This document shows, piece by piece, positions 1-7,599 of a stretch of DNA of 32,094 nt. Both the position numbers and the translations under genes were made by a program. Position 1 is the stretch's first letter; every line of letters begins with the position of its first letter. A model generated the notes under the pieces. That model saw nothing but the letters and a program-made list of their open reading frames with translations, had not been told where the DNA came from and made no database searches. Source of the stretch: a virus; IMG/VR virus record IMGVR_UViG_3300042881_000586, positions 1-32,094 of that record; one strand, 5' to 3'.

Positions 1-334
1 ATCGCAATATCCCAATTAATTCACCCAACTTTTCTCTTGCAGCCGCTCGCTCCGCTTGTTTAGCCTGAAAATCGTATTGGCCCAACTGTGCGCCTTGGGC
101 AGCCATAGCAAGGCCTTGCGGGCCAAATTTCATTAGCGCCGCTTGCCCTTCTGGGGTTCTAATGTCCAGCCCGCCAGCCAGAGCGTTTTGAATCTTCTGC
201 TGCTGCTCTACTTCAAATGCACGTTCCATTTCTTGCTGGCGTGCAAGTTGGTTGGCACGGCCAAGTTCTCGACCCTGCACATACGAGCCAAGAATGTTGA
301 CCGGCTCGATTTGAGTTGCGCCTATGACTGCCAT
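1..334 (-). CDS. Phage virion protein, 3' part cut by window edge (partial)
   Basis: The frame starts at ATG 334 and stays open to the window edge, giving at least 111 residues, so the C-terminus is missing. The protein begins MAVIGATQIEPVNILGSYVQ and then becomes a Gln/Ala/Glu-rich, probably helical region (many ARQQE and QAKQAERAAA-type stretches). The stop of the upstream 262-residue gene lies one base away, so the two are likely co-translated. Proteins of this type follow the DNA-transfer protein in many podovirus late operons, so a virion or ejection role is inferred. No catalytic motif is visible in the part present. Confidence 0.72.
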   Translation of the reverse strand, partial: MAVIGATQIEPVNILGSYVQGRELGRANQLARQQEMERAFEVEQQQKIQNALAGGLDIRTPEGQAALMKFGPQGLAMAAQGAQLGQYDFQAKQAERAAAREKLGELIGILR

Positions 335-335
335 G

Positions 336-1124
336 TTAGAACCCCGGAGGTGCGGGCAAAGTTACGGGAGTGGTGGTCGGAACATACGGATTGATTACCG
401 TCAACGATCCGCGTGGAACATACCCAGTTCCGGCGCTGCCGCCGGGCGAACCAAAGTAGCCACCTTTATACATTCCATATCCCATTGCAGCCTGACCGAG
501 CGCGTTGCTCAAAGCGTTAGCCTGACCCATATAGCCAGATGCACGAGCCTGAGCAGATTGGTTCATTAGGTTGCCGACATTGGCGCCCATTTGACCGGCT
601 TGCCCGGCAATCTGTTGGGCAGAAGCCTGACCAGCGCCATACAGACTCCCAAGCGTTCCAAGTCGGGTGCCCAACTGAGCCTGAGCGCGGTTAAACGCGT
701 TCATATATTCCTGCGAACCCATCTCCTGCCCAAAGCGTTGTGCGCCCTTTAGCATAGAACCCGACAGCAGCCCGCCGCGAGCGGCAGCAGATCGCTCTAG
801 CGCCTTCTGGCCTTCCGACAAGCGGAACGCATAACCGGGGTCCATTTGCAGGTCTTCCGGTCGGTAGCCGCGAGTCAGCATCCCGTAGTCGGCAGCAGAA
901 GCGTCACCGCCAATACCCAGCAAACGCATCAGTTCGTTTTGCGAGGAAATGCCAGCCTGACGAAACGGCTCCTGCAGTTCCATCTGCTTTTCAAACATCT
1001 CGCGTTGTAATTGAGCGGATTGGTCAGCCGCTTTTGACTGTGCTTTAGCGGCCTTGCTTGCGCCCCTAGCGGACGCTGCGCCACCAACCAATGCACTACC
1101 AATAATTGCTGTTTCGATGCCCAT
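336..1124 (-). CDS. Putative DNA transfer (ejection) protein, P22 gp7-like
   Basis: 262 residues, ATG at 1124 preceded by GTAAGAGG. The first 25 residues are a small hydrophobic Gly/Ala stretch (METAIIGSALVGGAASARGA-like), followed by a Gln/Lys coiled-coil-like segment around residues 25-60. The middle contains DPGYAFRLSEGQKALERSAAARGGLLSG, recognisable from phage internal virion or DNA-transfer proteins, and the C-terminal half is Gln/Ala/Gly rich. Such proteins are packaged in podovirus heads and leave with the DNA. It lies downstream of tail and adhesin genes, where P22-like phages keep their ejection proteins. The family role is established for relatives; the exact gp7 equivalence is inference. 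Confidence 0.7.
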   Translation of the reverse strand: MGIETAIIGSALVGGAASARGASKAAKAQSKAADQSAQLQREMFEKQMELQEPFRQAGISSQNELMRLLGIGGDASAADYGMLTRGYRPEDLQMDPGYAFRLSEGQKALERSAAARGGLLSGSMLKGAQRFGQEMGSQEYMNAFNRAQAQLGTRLGTLGSLYGAGQASAQQIAGQAGQMGANVGNLMNQSAQARASGYMGQANALSNALGQAAMGYGMYKGGYFGSPGGSAGTGYVPRGSLTVINPYVPTTTPVTLPAPPGF

Positions 1125-1125
1125 G

Positions 1126-1479
1126 TTAATGGCCTCTTACGAACATGCCGTCGTGTTGAACAAATCCCAATCTTTCCAATACGCCGTGCATGTATTCATG
1201 CCCCGGAGTTACCTTTGTCGTAATACGATCTTTTGCAAATAGTTTCGACAAGATGCCTTTGGTTGCCCATTTACGGCGCCATTCCGGCAGTACCGAAACA
1301 TGCAGTTCGTCGCCGTTAAAATACGCCGCACCAATACATTTGTCATCTCGAATTATGGCCTTAACTTCCCAATCCTTAAGGGCTTCTGCGTACGCCTCAA
1401 AGGAAACCGGATTGGTCCAATCGGTCGCTTGATAACCGACTTGCAAGGCTAGTTCTCGATTGTCGGCTAGGCCGGTCAC
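1126..1479 (-). CDS. GNAT-fold acetyltransferase-like phage protein
   Basis: 117 residues. The start is GTG 1479, which overlaps the TGA of the upstream gene as GTGA and has GGGAAG just upstream; no ATG is better placed. The segment GAAYFNGDELHVSVLPEWR around residues 49-67 and the ending ...GVLERLGFVQHDGMFVRGH resemble the beta4/alpha and final strand of GNAT N-acetyltransferases, but the classical R/Q-x-x-G-x-G/A acetyl-CoA loop is poor (WRRKWATKGILSK). Many podoviruses carry such a short GNAT-like gene among structural genes. Substrate and activity are unknown; it could be a catalytically dead virion-assembly protein. Confidence 0.62.
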   Translation of the reverse strand: MTGLADNRELALQVGYQATDWTNPVSFEAYAEALKDWEVKAIIRDDKCIGAAYFNGDELHVSVLPEWRRKWATKGILSKLFAKDRITTKVTPGHEYMHGVLERLGFVQHDGMFVRGH

Positions 1480-1811
1480 GACACTTCCCGACCAGAGGAT
1501 CGGATGTTGATAGCCGAGGCAGTCCCGGCAATTGTGGAGATAAACCCACCCGGTTGCAGCACATGGCCGACCAACTCAGGGAACGTATACGTCTCCGAGG
1601 GCAGTAACGTCTTGTTCTTGATGATCAAGTTCTGGTTACCCGACGAGTCAAACTGCGTCACGAGGTTGATCGAGATCGTGGCCGCCGATGCGCTGTAATT
1701 CGTCGCAGTGAACTTGTCGATGATGGCTGATACGTTCGTAGCCGTGTATTGGGTTACTTGCGTGTTCTCGGCAATCTTGGCCGGGATCAAGACTTTTACG
1801 TTAACTGCCAT
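1476..1811 (-). CDS. Small beta-rich phage virion protein (unknown function)
   Basis: 111 residues, ATG at 1811 with TAGGTG upstream. The sequence is Thr/Ser/Asn/Ile rich and reads like a beta sandwich (TNYSASAATISINLVTQFDS, NLIIKNKTLLPSETYTFPEL, ending in AINIRSSGREVS). It has no catalytic motif, membrane segment or signal peptide. It is coupled to the GNAT-like gene by a GTGA overlap and sits 7 bases after the glycine-rich adhesin. Position and composition suggest a tail or adhesin accessory protein, by inference only. Confidence 0.7.
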   Translation of the reverse strand: MAVNVKVLIPAKIAENTQVTQYTATNVSAIIDKFTATNYSASAATISINLVTQFDSSGNQNLIIKNKTLLPSETYTFPELVGHVLQPGGFISTIAGTASAINIRSSGREVS

Positions 1812-1818
1812 GTGTCAC

Positions 1819-2481
1819 CTAAAAGGTAAATACCATTCGGACGCGGCCGTTAGTGCCGACCAAGCCCGGATCGCCGCCCTCTACCGGGTCACCACCGTTG
1901 CCGCCAGCGCCAGCAGTGAGGCTATTGTCGCCTACGATGCCCGTAGCGCCGGTTTGGGTAAAGGCAGCCCCTCCGTTACCATTTACTGACGGCGGCACCG
2001 TACCGCCCGTCTGCGTGCCTCCAGCGCCTTGCTGGCTGCCAAATATGCCAATACCGCCGTAGCCGCCAAAGCCGCCCGTAGAGATCATTTCGTCTAGGGC
2101 GTAGGTTCCGGCGTAGACAACAGACTGGGTGCCAGCGCCGCCCACAGCGTCGCCTACAGTGCCGCCTCTACCGGCAGCACCGACAGTGTACAGAATAGTT
2201 TTAAGGGCATCTGGCGCGGTTAACACAATGACTCGTTTAGCGTAGGCACCGCCGCCACCACCGCCACCGGGGTTCTCTTGGGGTTCATACAAGAACTCGC
2301 CAAATATCTGGGTGACAGTGCCGTAGCCACCGCCACCGCCTGCGCCCCACACCTCAATGGTGACGCCCGTGGCTCCCGTGGGAATCGTGACGCTACCCGA
2401 CCCAGACGAGAAGTCGAATACACCGGCACCGGCTCCCCCCGTCGTGCCTGCAATCGCCGCTGCTAAGGTAGCGCCGCCCAT
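1819..2481 (-). CDS. Glycine-rich adhesin-like tail protein
   Basis: ATG 2481 gives 220 residues and overlaps the upstream stop as TAATG, with GCGGAGCGGG upstream. A longer frame would need a TTG at 2511 deep inside the preceding gene, so the ATG is preferred. Residues about 35-55 (VTIPTGATGVTIEVWGAGGG) match the beta strand entering the glycine-rich domain common in phage adhesins. Poly-Gly runs then alternate with short beta segments to the end (GRVRMVFTF). Related domains form polyglycine-II bundles at the tips of some phage fibres, such as the S16 gp38 adhesin. A host-recognition role is inferred from that and from the neighbouring fibre gene. Confidence 0.75.
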   Translation of the reverse strand: MGGATLAAAIAGTTGGAGAGVFDFSSGSGSVTIPTGATGVTIEVWGAGGGGGYGTVTQIFGEFLYEPQENPGGGGGGGAYAKRVIVLTAPDALKTILYTVGAAGRGGTVGDAVGGAGTQSVVYAGTYALDEMISTGGFGGYGGIGIFGSQQGAGGTQTGGTVPPSVNGNGGAAFTQTGATGIVGDNSLTAGAGGNGGDPVEGGDPGLVGTNGRVRMVFTF

Positions 2482-3281
2482 TAGGACAATCCCGCTCCGC
2501 TGATCAGCCAAGACGTGCTGCCAATCTTGACGCAGGTAGCCAAGCCGTTACGAGCCAAAGTGCGAGTGCCGGTCGTGGTGCTGTTCGCCAGAGTCAGGGT
2601 GTCGGTCGTAATGGAAATCGACAACGCGCTGGTATTGACGTTGACGATAATAATCACGGTGCCCACCGGGAACGCGACGGCCGAGTTAGCCGGAATAGTC
2701 AGCGTTAGGCTGGTGCCGTTCATCAAAATGGACTTGCCGCGATCTGCCAGCACTAACTGATAGTTAGCCGTCTTAGATACCTGCGGGGCTTCTCGATAGC
2801 CCACAGCATAGTTCGCGCTAACCGAGTCGTTGTCCGGGATCAGCGGCGTGCCGGTGAACGTGGGCGAGGCAATCGGCGCATAGGTTGCTGCCGCAGCCGT
2901 CGTCGTCAGGGCGTTGGTAATGCCATACCCGGCTACGGTCGTCGGCGTGCCGGTAATCGTGGACCACGCAACGCTCTCCGTAGAGATGTCGTTGATGCCA
3001 GCGATGTCGTCGTACTCGCCAATCTGAATATCGCACGAGTCTTTCAGCACGAAGCGGTACTTAACGCCTTCGGCCAGCCACATGTCCTCTGGCAGTCGTC
3101 CGCCGCTATCAAGAATGATGGGGTTGGAGTTAGCCGTTGTGCCAAGAATCGACGTATACGTCGTCAGCGGGGTCGTGGTGCCAGCAGCGTAGGTATAAAT
3201 CTTTCCGCCCGACAGCACAGAGCCGTCATCGGTAAAGAACTGCGCCCCGGCTCCCGCAAAGGGTGAAAGGTAAACGGTCAT
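2481..3281 (-). CDS. Tail fibre protein with YLSPFAGAGAQFF-type N-terminal domain
   Basis: 266 residues, ATG 3281 overlapping the previous stop as ATGA. The N-terminal 100 residues (VYLSPFAGAGAQFFTDDG, GGKIYTYAAGTTTPLTTY, NPIILDSGGRLPEDMWL) match the conserved head or adaptor domain found at the start of many podoviral fibres and tailspikes. A linker typical of trimeric fibres follows (TTTAAAATYAPIASPTFTGTPLIPD, about 125-150), then a short beta-rich tip ending LISGAGLS. It is encoded directly before the glycine-rich adhesin, which may cap or decorate the fibre. Receptor unknown. Confidence 0.82.
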   Translation of the reverse strand: MTVYLSPFAGAGAQFFTDDGSVLSGGKIYTYAAGTTTPLTTYTSILGTTANSNPIILDSGGRLPEDMWLAEGVKYRFVLKDSCDIQIGEYDDIAGINDISTESVAWSTITGTPTTVAGYGITNALTTTAAAATYAPIASPTFTGTPLIPDNDSVSANYAVGYREAPQVSKTANYQLVLADRGKSILMNGTSLTLTIPANSAVAFPVGTVIIIVNVNTSALSISITTDTLTLANSTTTGTRTLARNGLATCVKIGSTSWLISGAGLS

Positions 3282-3985
3282 ACGTACACCTGCATAACAG
3301 TCAAAATGATTGAAGGAATGGCCGGAACTGGAGGAGCGGCGGCAAATTGCTGCAACTGCACGTCCAGCGCATCCACGGAAAAGTACAACTGAAAGTAATC
3401 GCCGTTAGACAACGGCAAGAAAAAGTTAGCGGCAGAGAAGATTTCGGCGTTGTTGCCTTGAATCTGAATCAGTGACGCAGAGTTTGCTACGGCAGTGCCG
3501 TTGATAGCAGGCCAAATATACAGTCGCCCCGTACCGCCCGAAGTCTTGTCTACCTGAATAGAAAACTGGACATTGTAGATAGCAGGTCGAGTAACTTTAA
3601 TCTTGCTGCTATCGGCTGGGTCACGGTAAACGCCATACGCCGGATCAGCATTGTTGTACGTGATGGCGTAGGCCGTGTTGATGACCGTTGCCGCTTGAGT
3701 CTGCGTTGAGAAAAACGAACCGTAGTTGATAAGACCCGGTTCAAACCGAGGCGGCCCTTTTTGCAGATCGTCTAGTTGCCCCTTGACTACCGCCAACTCG
3801 TCCTCGACGTTAGCCGCCAACGCTGGCGCTAATTCAAGGTCAGCAATGGTGGTCTGCGTAGTACCACCACCAGTTAACTGAAACTGATTATTAAGAAAGC
3901 GAAACCATTCACGCGAAATCTGGCCGGTGCGCTCGTCAATAAACGGCACACGCGGGGCAGGGATTTGCGTGATGTTCTGGGTCAC
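3278..3985 (-). CDS. Virion protein with C-terminal jelly-roll-like domain
   Basis: 235 residues, GTG 3985 overlapping the gp10-like stop as GTGA. The start MTQNITQIPAPRVPFIDERT followed by G-x-I-S-x-E-W-x-R-F-L (residues about 21-31) is a common opening of phage tail-associated proteins. Residues 60-80 look like a short coiled coil (VEDELAVVKGQLDDLQK). The C-terminal half (TAYAITYNN, YNVQFSIQVDK, GDYFQLYFSVDA) has the strand pattern of C1q/TNF-like trimeric jelly rolls. The position between the tail hub protein and the fibre suggests a connector for fibre attachment. That role is inferred. Confidence 0.72.
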   Translation of the reverse strand: MTQNITQIPAPRVPFIDERTGQISREWFRFLNNQFQLTGGGTTQTTIADLELAPALAANVEDELAVVKGQLDDLQKGPPRFEPGLINYGSFFSTQTQAATVINTAYAITYNNADPAYGVYRDPADSSKIKVTRPAIYNVQFSIQVDKTSGGTGRLYIWPAINGTAVANSASLIQIQGNNAEIFSAANFFLPLSNGDYFQLYFSVDALDVQLQQFAAAPPVPAIPSIILTVMQVYV

Positions 3986-5691
3986 GACGAAGTGCCGCTC
4001 AGTTGCAGTTCAGCGCCCATGATGGCGACCTTGACCGGATCGGTGCCGCTGATCTCGTACACGCGGTCACGCAACTTCAAAGTCATGCCAAGGCGTCGAA
4101 AGATAGCGCGAGTGCCGTATTGACCAGTGCGACCCATCGACACAGTGCGCTCGCCGTTCCACGTATGACCGCCGTCGTCAGACCATCGCAGCATCAACTG
4201 CGGGTTAGCGCCAACAACAGGCGTCGTCTCAATCGCAAGGCTCAAGCCATCGTCCTGCACAACACCTAGTATGTTGTTGCAGGTCTGAGTCTCAATATCT
4301 TGTGGTACGTTGGTTCCAAGGTTGGCGTTGAGCGACGGTGCGCCAGTCTCAGTGTTAATGATGACTTGCGTTTCAGTCGTAATCTCTGTGGCCGGGTCAA
4401 ACGCATCAACACCCGGCAAGCCAACGCCTGTCTCGCAGTCAATCTGAAGCGTGTGGTGAGCGGTACGTTTTAGATCATTACCGCCGGTTGGCAGCGCACG
4501 CCAAGACCGCAGCCACTTCTGCGTAACGCCAGCGTCGGAGTACACGTCCAGATCAAACGCATACAGGCGACCGTTCTGGTAATCGCCAATGATTGGATCA
4601 CCGTTGAAACGAGCATGGCAGTTACCACGGTGGCGCTTGAAGTCGCCATTACGGAAACCAGCACGCTCGTGCCACGAGCCTGTCGCCGCGTCAAACACCC
4701 ATGTTGTATCTGCGTTGGTAAAGTTCAACACGTAGAACGTGTGGCCGTCTTGTTGGTACGTATAGCCCACAGCATCGGCAAGGTTGCCGTATTGCTGAAT
4801 GGCGTACTCAACTGCATGGGTAGATACGCGCACGCCTTGGTAGCCATTGGCTCGATACACAATGCCCTGACCCCGAGCGTCTGCGCCGAGCCAGAAGACG
4901 GAGTTATCCATCTTGGCGACCGAGTACGGCGCAATACAGCCGATCTCGTTATAGGCGCCTTGGATACGGGTGAGCGGAAAATCGGCATCGCCGGAGTTGT
5001 ACCAGACCTCCACGGAGTTCGTGCCAAACAGCCACGCCTCTCGATGGTCAATGATCAGGGATACTAGCCCGTCTGGTGAACCCTCAGCGCTTGCAAAATC
5101 CAAGGGGTCAATAGACAAGCCGTCCAATAGGCTTGTGACCCAGACGCGTTGCGAGTTCGGTTCGTTGAATACAAAGTAACCGTCAAGGTAGCCAACCGTT
5201 ACCGCACCCGGAAAGTCGGGGTCAGTAATCTGGGCAAACGTGTCGGTTGCCGTGTTAAAGATGTAGCCGTCAGGGTTGGCAGCAATAAAGATTTGCGTGC
5301 CGTTGTCGGCCATAGATACCGGGCCTGTGCCCGAGACAAACCCAACAACGCTAGAGGCAGCGTCTTCTAAAAGAATAGTGCTGCCATCTTCTAACAACAC
5401 TAGCGAGTCGTCTTCCAGCAACAACTGGTTTAGCGCAGCAGGCGCATAGTTAGAATCTAACTTATAGAACTCGTTACCAGAAACGACGTACAAGTAATTG
5501 CCTAGCGACCACAAGCCACGGATAGGTCCAGTGCCAATCGTGGCCTGTAGAGCCAAGCCGGGGCAGCGTTGCAAGTATGCAGGCTCCTTGCCGCCCTCGG
5601 GAATCACTTCTGGGTAAAGATTGACCATCCGGCTGTCGGCTGCATTGACCGACCGGATTACATACGACGACCCGAGGATCGGCGTCTTCAT
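3982..5691 (-). CDS. P22 gp10-like tail hub / packaged DNA stabilisation protein
   Basis: 569 residues, ATG 5691 overlapping the gp4-like stop as TAATG. The N-terminus (KTPILGSSYVIRSVNAADS, MVNLYPEVIPEGGKEPAYLQRCPGL) is the recognisable start of P22 gp10-type proteins, which seal the portal channel and bridge to the tail needle and spikes. Repeated beta blades follow (SGTGPVSMADNGTQIFIAAN, DGLVSLIIDHREAWLFGTNSVEVWYNSGD). It is longer than P22 gp10 (about 470). Residues 90-110 hold three LLED units at 8-residue spacing, an odd insertion. The gp4-like gene immediately upstream supports the call. Confidence 0.87.
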   Translation of the reverse strand: MKTPILGSSYVIRSVNAADSRMVNLYPEVIPEGGKEPAYLQRCPGLALQATIGTGPIRGLWSLGNYLYVVSGNEFYKLDSNYAPAALNQLLLEDDSLVLLEDGSTILLEDAASSVVGFVSGTGPVSMADNGTQIFIAANPDGYIFNTATDTFAQITDPDFPGAVTVGYLDGYFVFNEPNSQRVWVTSLLDGLSIDPLDFASAEGSPDGLVSLIIDHREAWLFGTNSVEVWYNSGDADFPLTRIQGAYNEIGCIAPYSVAKMDNSVFWLGADARGQGIVYRANGYQGVRVSTHAVEYAIQQYGNLADAVGYTYQQDGHTFYVLNFTNADTTWVFDAATGSWHERAGFRNGDFKRHRGNCHARFNGDPIIGDYQNGRLYAFDLDVYSDAGVTQKWLRSWRALPTGGNDLKRTAHHTLQIDCETGVGLPGVDAFDPATEITTETQVIINTETGAPSLNANLGTNVPQDIETQTCNNILGVVQDDGLSLAIETTPVVGANPQLMLRWSDDGGHTWNGERTVSMGRTGQYGTRAIFRRLGMTLKLRDRVYEISGTDPVKVAIMGAELQLSGTSS

Positions 5692-6404
5692 TAGAAGTTG
5701 CCCGTGAAGATATTAAAGCGCGGTCGGTTGACAAGCAGTGCCGCAGGCATTGCCATCAGGTCATCCGGGTTATTGATGCGCTTCAAGTCGCGCTTGCTAG
5801 TCATAGCAATGCGCTGCACCTGCGGAGAGGGTTCGACACCGAACTCTGCCGCAAGTTCACAAGCCAAGTTAAATCGGAAAGCCCGCAAGTATCCCGGCGG
5901 GAACGCGAGGTTAGTGTCTAGCGCGGCAGGAGTAGCCAACGGACGCACCGACACAAAGTGGAACTCCAGCACCTTGGTCGGCACCGGATAGATATAGATC
6001 TCTACGTCCGGGTAGGTCATATTGACCCACATCAACTGCGGATACGTGGACGTTACCGTTTTAACTGCAATACTGTTGTACTGCTGGTTATTGATTAGTT
6101 TGATGCCATACGACACGTTGGTCGAGGCATCACGGAAATAGGTGGCGTCGTCCATCAGGATAGGACGCTCGGCTACAAACACGCCGGTCGGTCCCATCGT
6201 AATGGTGCGGACGTTAGGCAGCCAGTTATAGACCTGATCTTGGGTCGAGTAGACCGCCAAACGCTCGGTACTCCACGAGTCGAGCATCTGGTTCAAAGCG
6301 GTGAGGGCATCCTGCGACGTGGCCGCAGAAGGGACTTCGCCCTCGGCCAACTGCCCGATCAGCCGCAACGCGCCGTTGATTTGATCGGCAGCAGTTGTAG
6401 CCAT
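5691..6404 (-). CDS. P22 gp4-like head completion / tail accessory protein
   Basis: 237 residues, ATG 6404 with an excellent TAAGGAGT site. The N-terminal helices (DQINGALRLIGQLAEGE, ALTALNQMLDSWSTERLAVYS) are characteristic of P22 gp4-type adaptors, which bind the underside of the portal and start tail assembly. It is longer than P22 gp4 (166), with an added beta region (TITMGPTGVFVAERPILMDDA, YPDVEIYIYPVPTKVLEFHF). A helical end follows (RFNLACELAAEFGVEPSPQVQRIA). Encoded directly before gp10, as in P22. A lysozyme-like activity reported for P22 gp4 cannot be judged here. Confidence 0.83.
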   Translation of the reverse strand: MATTAADQINGALRLIGQLAEGEVPSAATSQDALTALNQMLDSWSTERLAVYSTQDQVYNWLPNVRTITMGPTGVFVAERPILMDDATYFRDASTNVSYGIKLINNQQYNSIAVKTVTSTYPQLMWVNMTYPDVEIYIYPVPTKVLEFHFVSVRPLATPAALDTNLAFPPGYLRAFRFNLACELAAEFGVEPSPQVQRIAMTSKRDLKRINNPDDLMAMPAALLVNRPRFNIFTGNF

Positions 6405-6407
6405 GAC

Positions 6408-6614
6408 TTACTCCTTACGGCGGCGACGCGTTCTCAACGCATTATGCTGAGAATCCCCCGACGCCGCCACATCTGACGACGCCGAGGGTTCAGACTCATT
6501 AGGGTTGGAAGGATCAAACTCCTCCCATCCTTGTTCCATATCTTCCCTCGCTTCCAGCCAAGAGATAGCAATTTTTTCCCCATGTCTGGGGTGGCGAAGG
6601 TAGATATTGGACAT
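6408..6614 (-). CDS. Small acidic/basic phage protein of unknown function
   Basis: 68 residues from ATG 6614, which follows the upstream TAA (6616-6618) directly. A longer frame to 6707 lies inside the neighbouring gene and is rejected. The N-terminus (MSNIYLRHPRHGEKIAISWLEA) looks folded; the middle is acidic (EDMEQGWEEFDPSNPNESE) and the end very basic (RTRRRRKE). No strong ribosome site is visible, so coupling to the upstream gene is likely. Small proteins of this design occur between coat and gp4 genes in related phages; function unknown. Confidence 0.68.
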   Translation of the reverse strand: MSNIYLRHPRHGEKIAISWLEAREDMEQGWEEFDPSNPNESEPSASSDVAASGDSQHNALRTRRRRKE

Positions 6615-6615
6615 A

Positions 6616-7116
6616 TTACGAAACGCTGAAGTTGAGCATGTAGACCGGGAACGTGACAGTGTTGGCAAGCGTGCCCGTTGCCGCAGCGCGGATACGGAGA
6701 CGATCACCGGCTGCCACCACCAAATTGGCTGCCGTGCCGTTCAGCGACAAAACGCGTTGGGCATTAGCAGTCAAAGCGGTGCCACCCGTGGTCTTAGTCG
6801 TGTTGGCATCGGTCGCCGCCAGCATCGCTGCGGTGCCCGAACCAGACGTACCAAGGTTGGTGATAGTAAACGTAATGTAGTTAGTATCGCTTGCAGCCAG
6901 CGCATCAACGCCTGAGAACCACGCAGCCGACAAAACGCCCGACACCGGAGCAATGACGAACACGTCGCTATTGCCCGTTGTCGTAATCGTTGCGCCCTGC
7001 TGCGCTGCGCTGAATCCGCTACGCACGTTGGAATTAACGAGCGTGGCCGAGTCAAGCGAGCCGTTGATAATCGCCTGATCCGCAAAAGCAACACCAATCG
7101 CCTGTGTATTAGGCAT
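6616..7116 (-). CDS. Beta-rich virion protein, possibly head decoration (unknown)
   Basis: 166 residues, ATG 7116 with AAAGGGGT upstream. Rich in Thr, Ala, Ser and Val with alternating strands (SDVFVIAPVSGVLSAAWFSGVDAL, NYITFTITNLGTSG, RLRIRAAATGTLANTVTFPVYMLNFSVS), suggesting a beta sandwich. No motif for an enzyme, membrane or metal site. It lies two genes after the coat gene and just downstream of a 12-bp intergenic hairpin. A decoration or minor capsid role is plausible by position but not shown. Confidence 0.72.
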   Translation of the reverse strand: MPNTQAIGVAFADQAIINGSLDSATLVNSNVRSGFSAAQQGATITTTGNSDVFVIAPVSGVLSAAWFSGVDALAASDTNYITFTITNLGTSGSGTAAMLAATDANTTKTTGGTALTANAQRVLSLNGTAANLVVAAGDRLRIRAAATGTLANTVTFPVYMLNFSVS

Positions 7117-7137
7117 ATCAATACCCCTTTAGGTGGT

Positions 7138-7165
7138 GCCCTCGGCGGGTTGCCCCGCCGAGGGC
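7138..7165. other. Perfect 12-bp intergenic hairpin with GCAA tetraloop
   Basis: Arms GCCCTCGGCGGG and CCCGCCGAGGGC are perfectly complementary around a 4-base loop, which reads GCAA (a GNRA tetraloop) in the leftward mRNA. It lies between the 133- and 166-residue genes downstream of the coat gene. No U-tract follows on either strand, so it is not a classic intrinsic terminator. An mRNA-stabilising or attenuating element that raises coat expression relative to distal genes is inferred. Confidence 0.8.
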
Positions 7166-7172
7166 GTTGCCA

Positions 7173-7574
7173 TTACGAAACGCGGTAGACGGTCCAAGTG
7201 CCAGAGCCAGTCTTACGAGCGCGGAAGTGGCCGGACGAAGCCGCCGAAACCGCACCCGCACCAACCAGCGTCCAGCCCGTGCCGACAGCCACCGTGATTG
7301 CATCCGAACCCGACGCATCAATGTTGATGACGTAGAAGTCGAAAGCCGAATCAACCTTATCAGCCATTGACGGATAGGCGGCCTCAAGGAGAGCCACCGT
7401 TGGCAGCGTCAAGTTGCCAGCCGTACCGTTAAAGGTGAAAAGGCCGTTGACCAACTGAGCAGCCGTTGCCGTAGCAGCAGCCGTCAGCGCGGTCGGGGCG
7501 CCCTGCGGGAAAAACAGCGGCTCAGTACCGCCCGCGCCAACCTGATATCCACCAGAACCATTAGGAAGTGCCAT
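7173..7574 (-). CDS. Small virion-associated protein downstream of coat (unknown)
   Basis: 133 residues, ATG 7574 preceded by a near-perfect TAAGGAGT. It begins MALPNGSGGYQVGAGGTEPLFFPQGAPTAL-like, then a helical stretch and a beta-rich end (DFYVINIDASGSDAITVAVGTGW, GTWTVYRVS). No known catalytic residues. The strong ribosome site and the place directly after the coat gene suggest high expression, compatible with a decoration or head protein. Function is not recognised. Confidence 0.72.
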   Translation of the reverse strand: MALPNGSGGYQVGAGGTEPLFFPQGAPTALTAAATATAAQLVNGLFTFNGTAGNLTLPTVALLEAAYPSMADKVDSAFDFYVINIDASGSDAITVAVGTGWTLVGAGAVSAASSGHFRARKTGSGTWTVYRVS

Positions 7575-7599
7575 TTTAGTTACTCCTTAAATTTAACCA

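Noticed and set aside
2482-2511. TTG start for the glycine-rich adhesin
   Set aside because: It lies inside the preceding fibre gene; ATG 2481 gives the usual TAATG overlap with a ribosome site.
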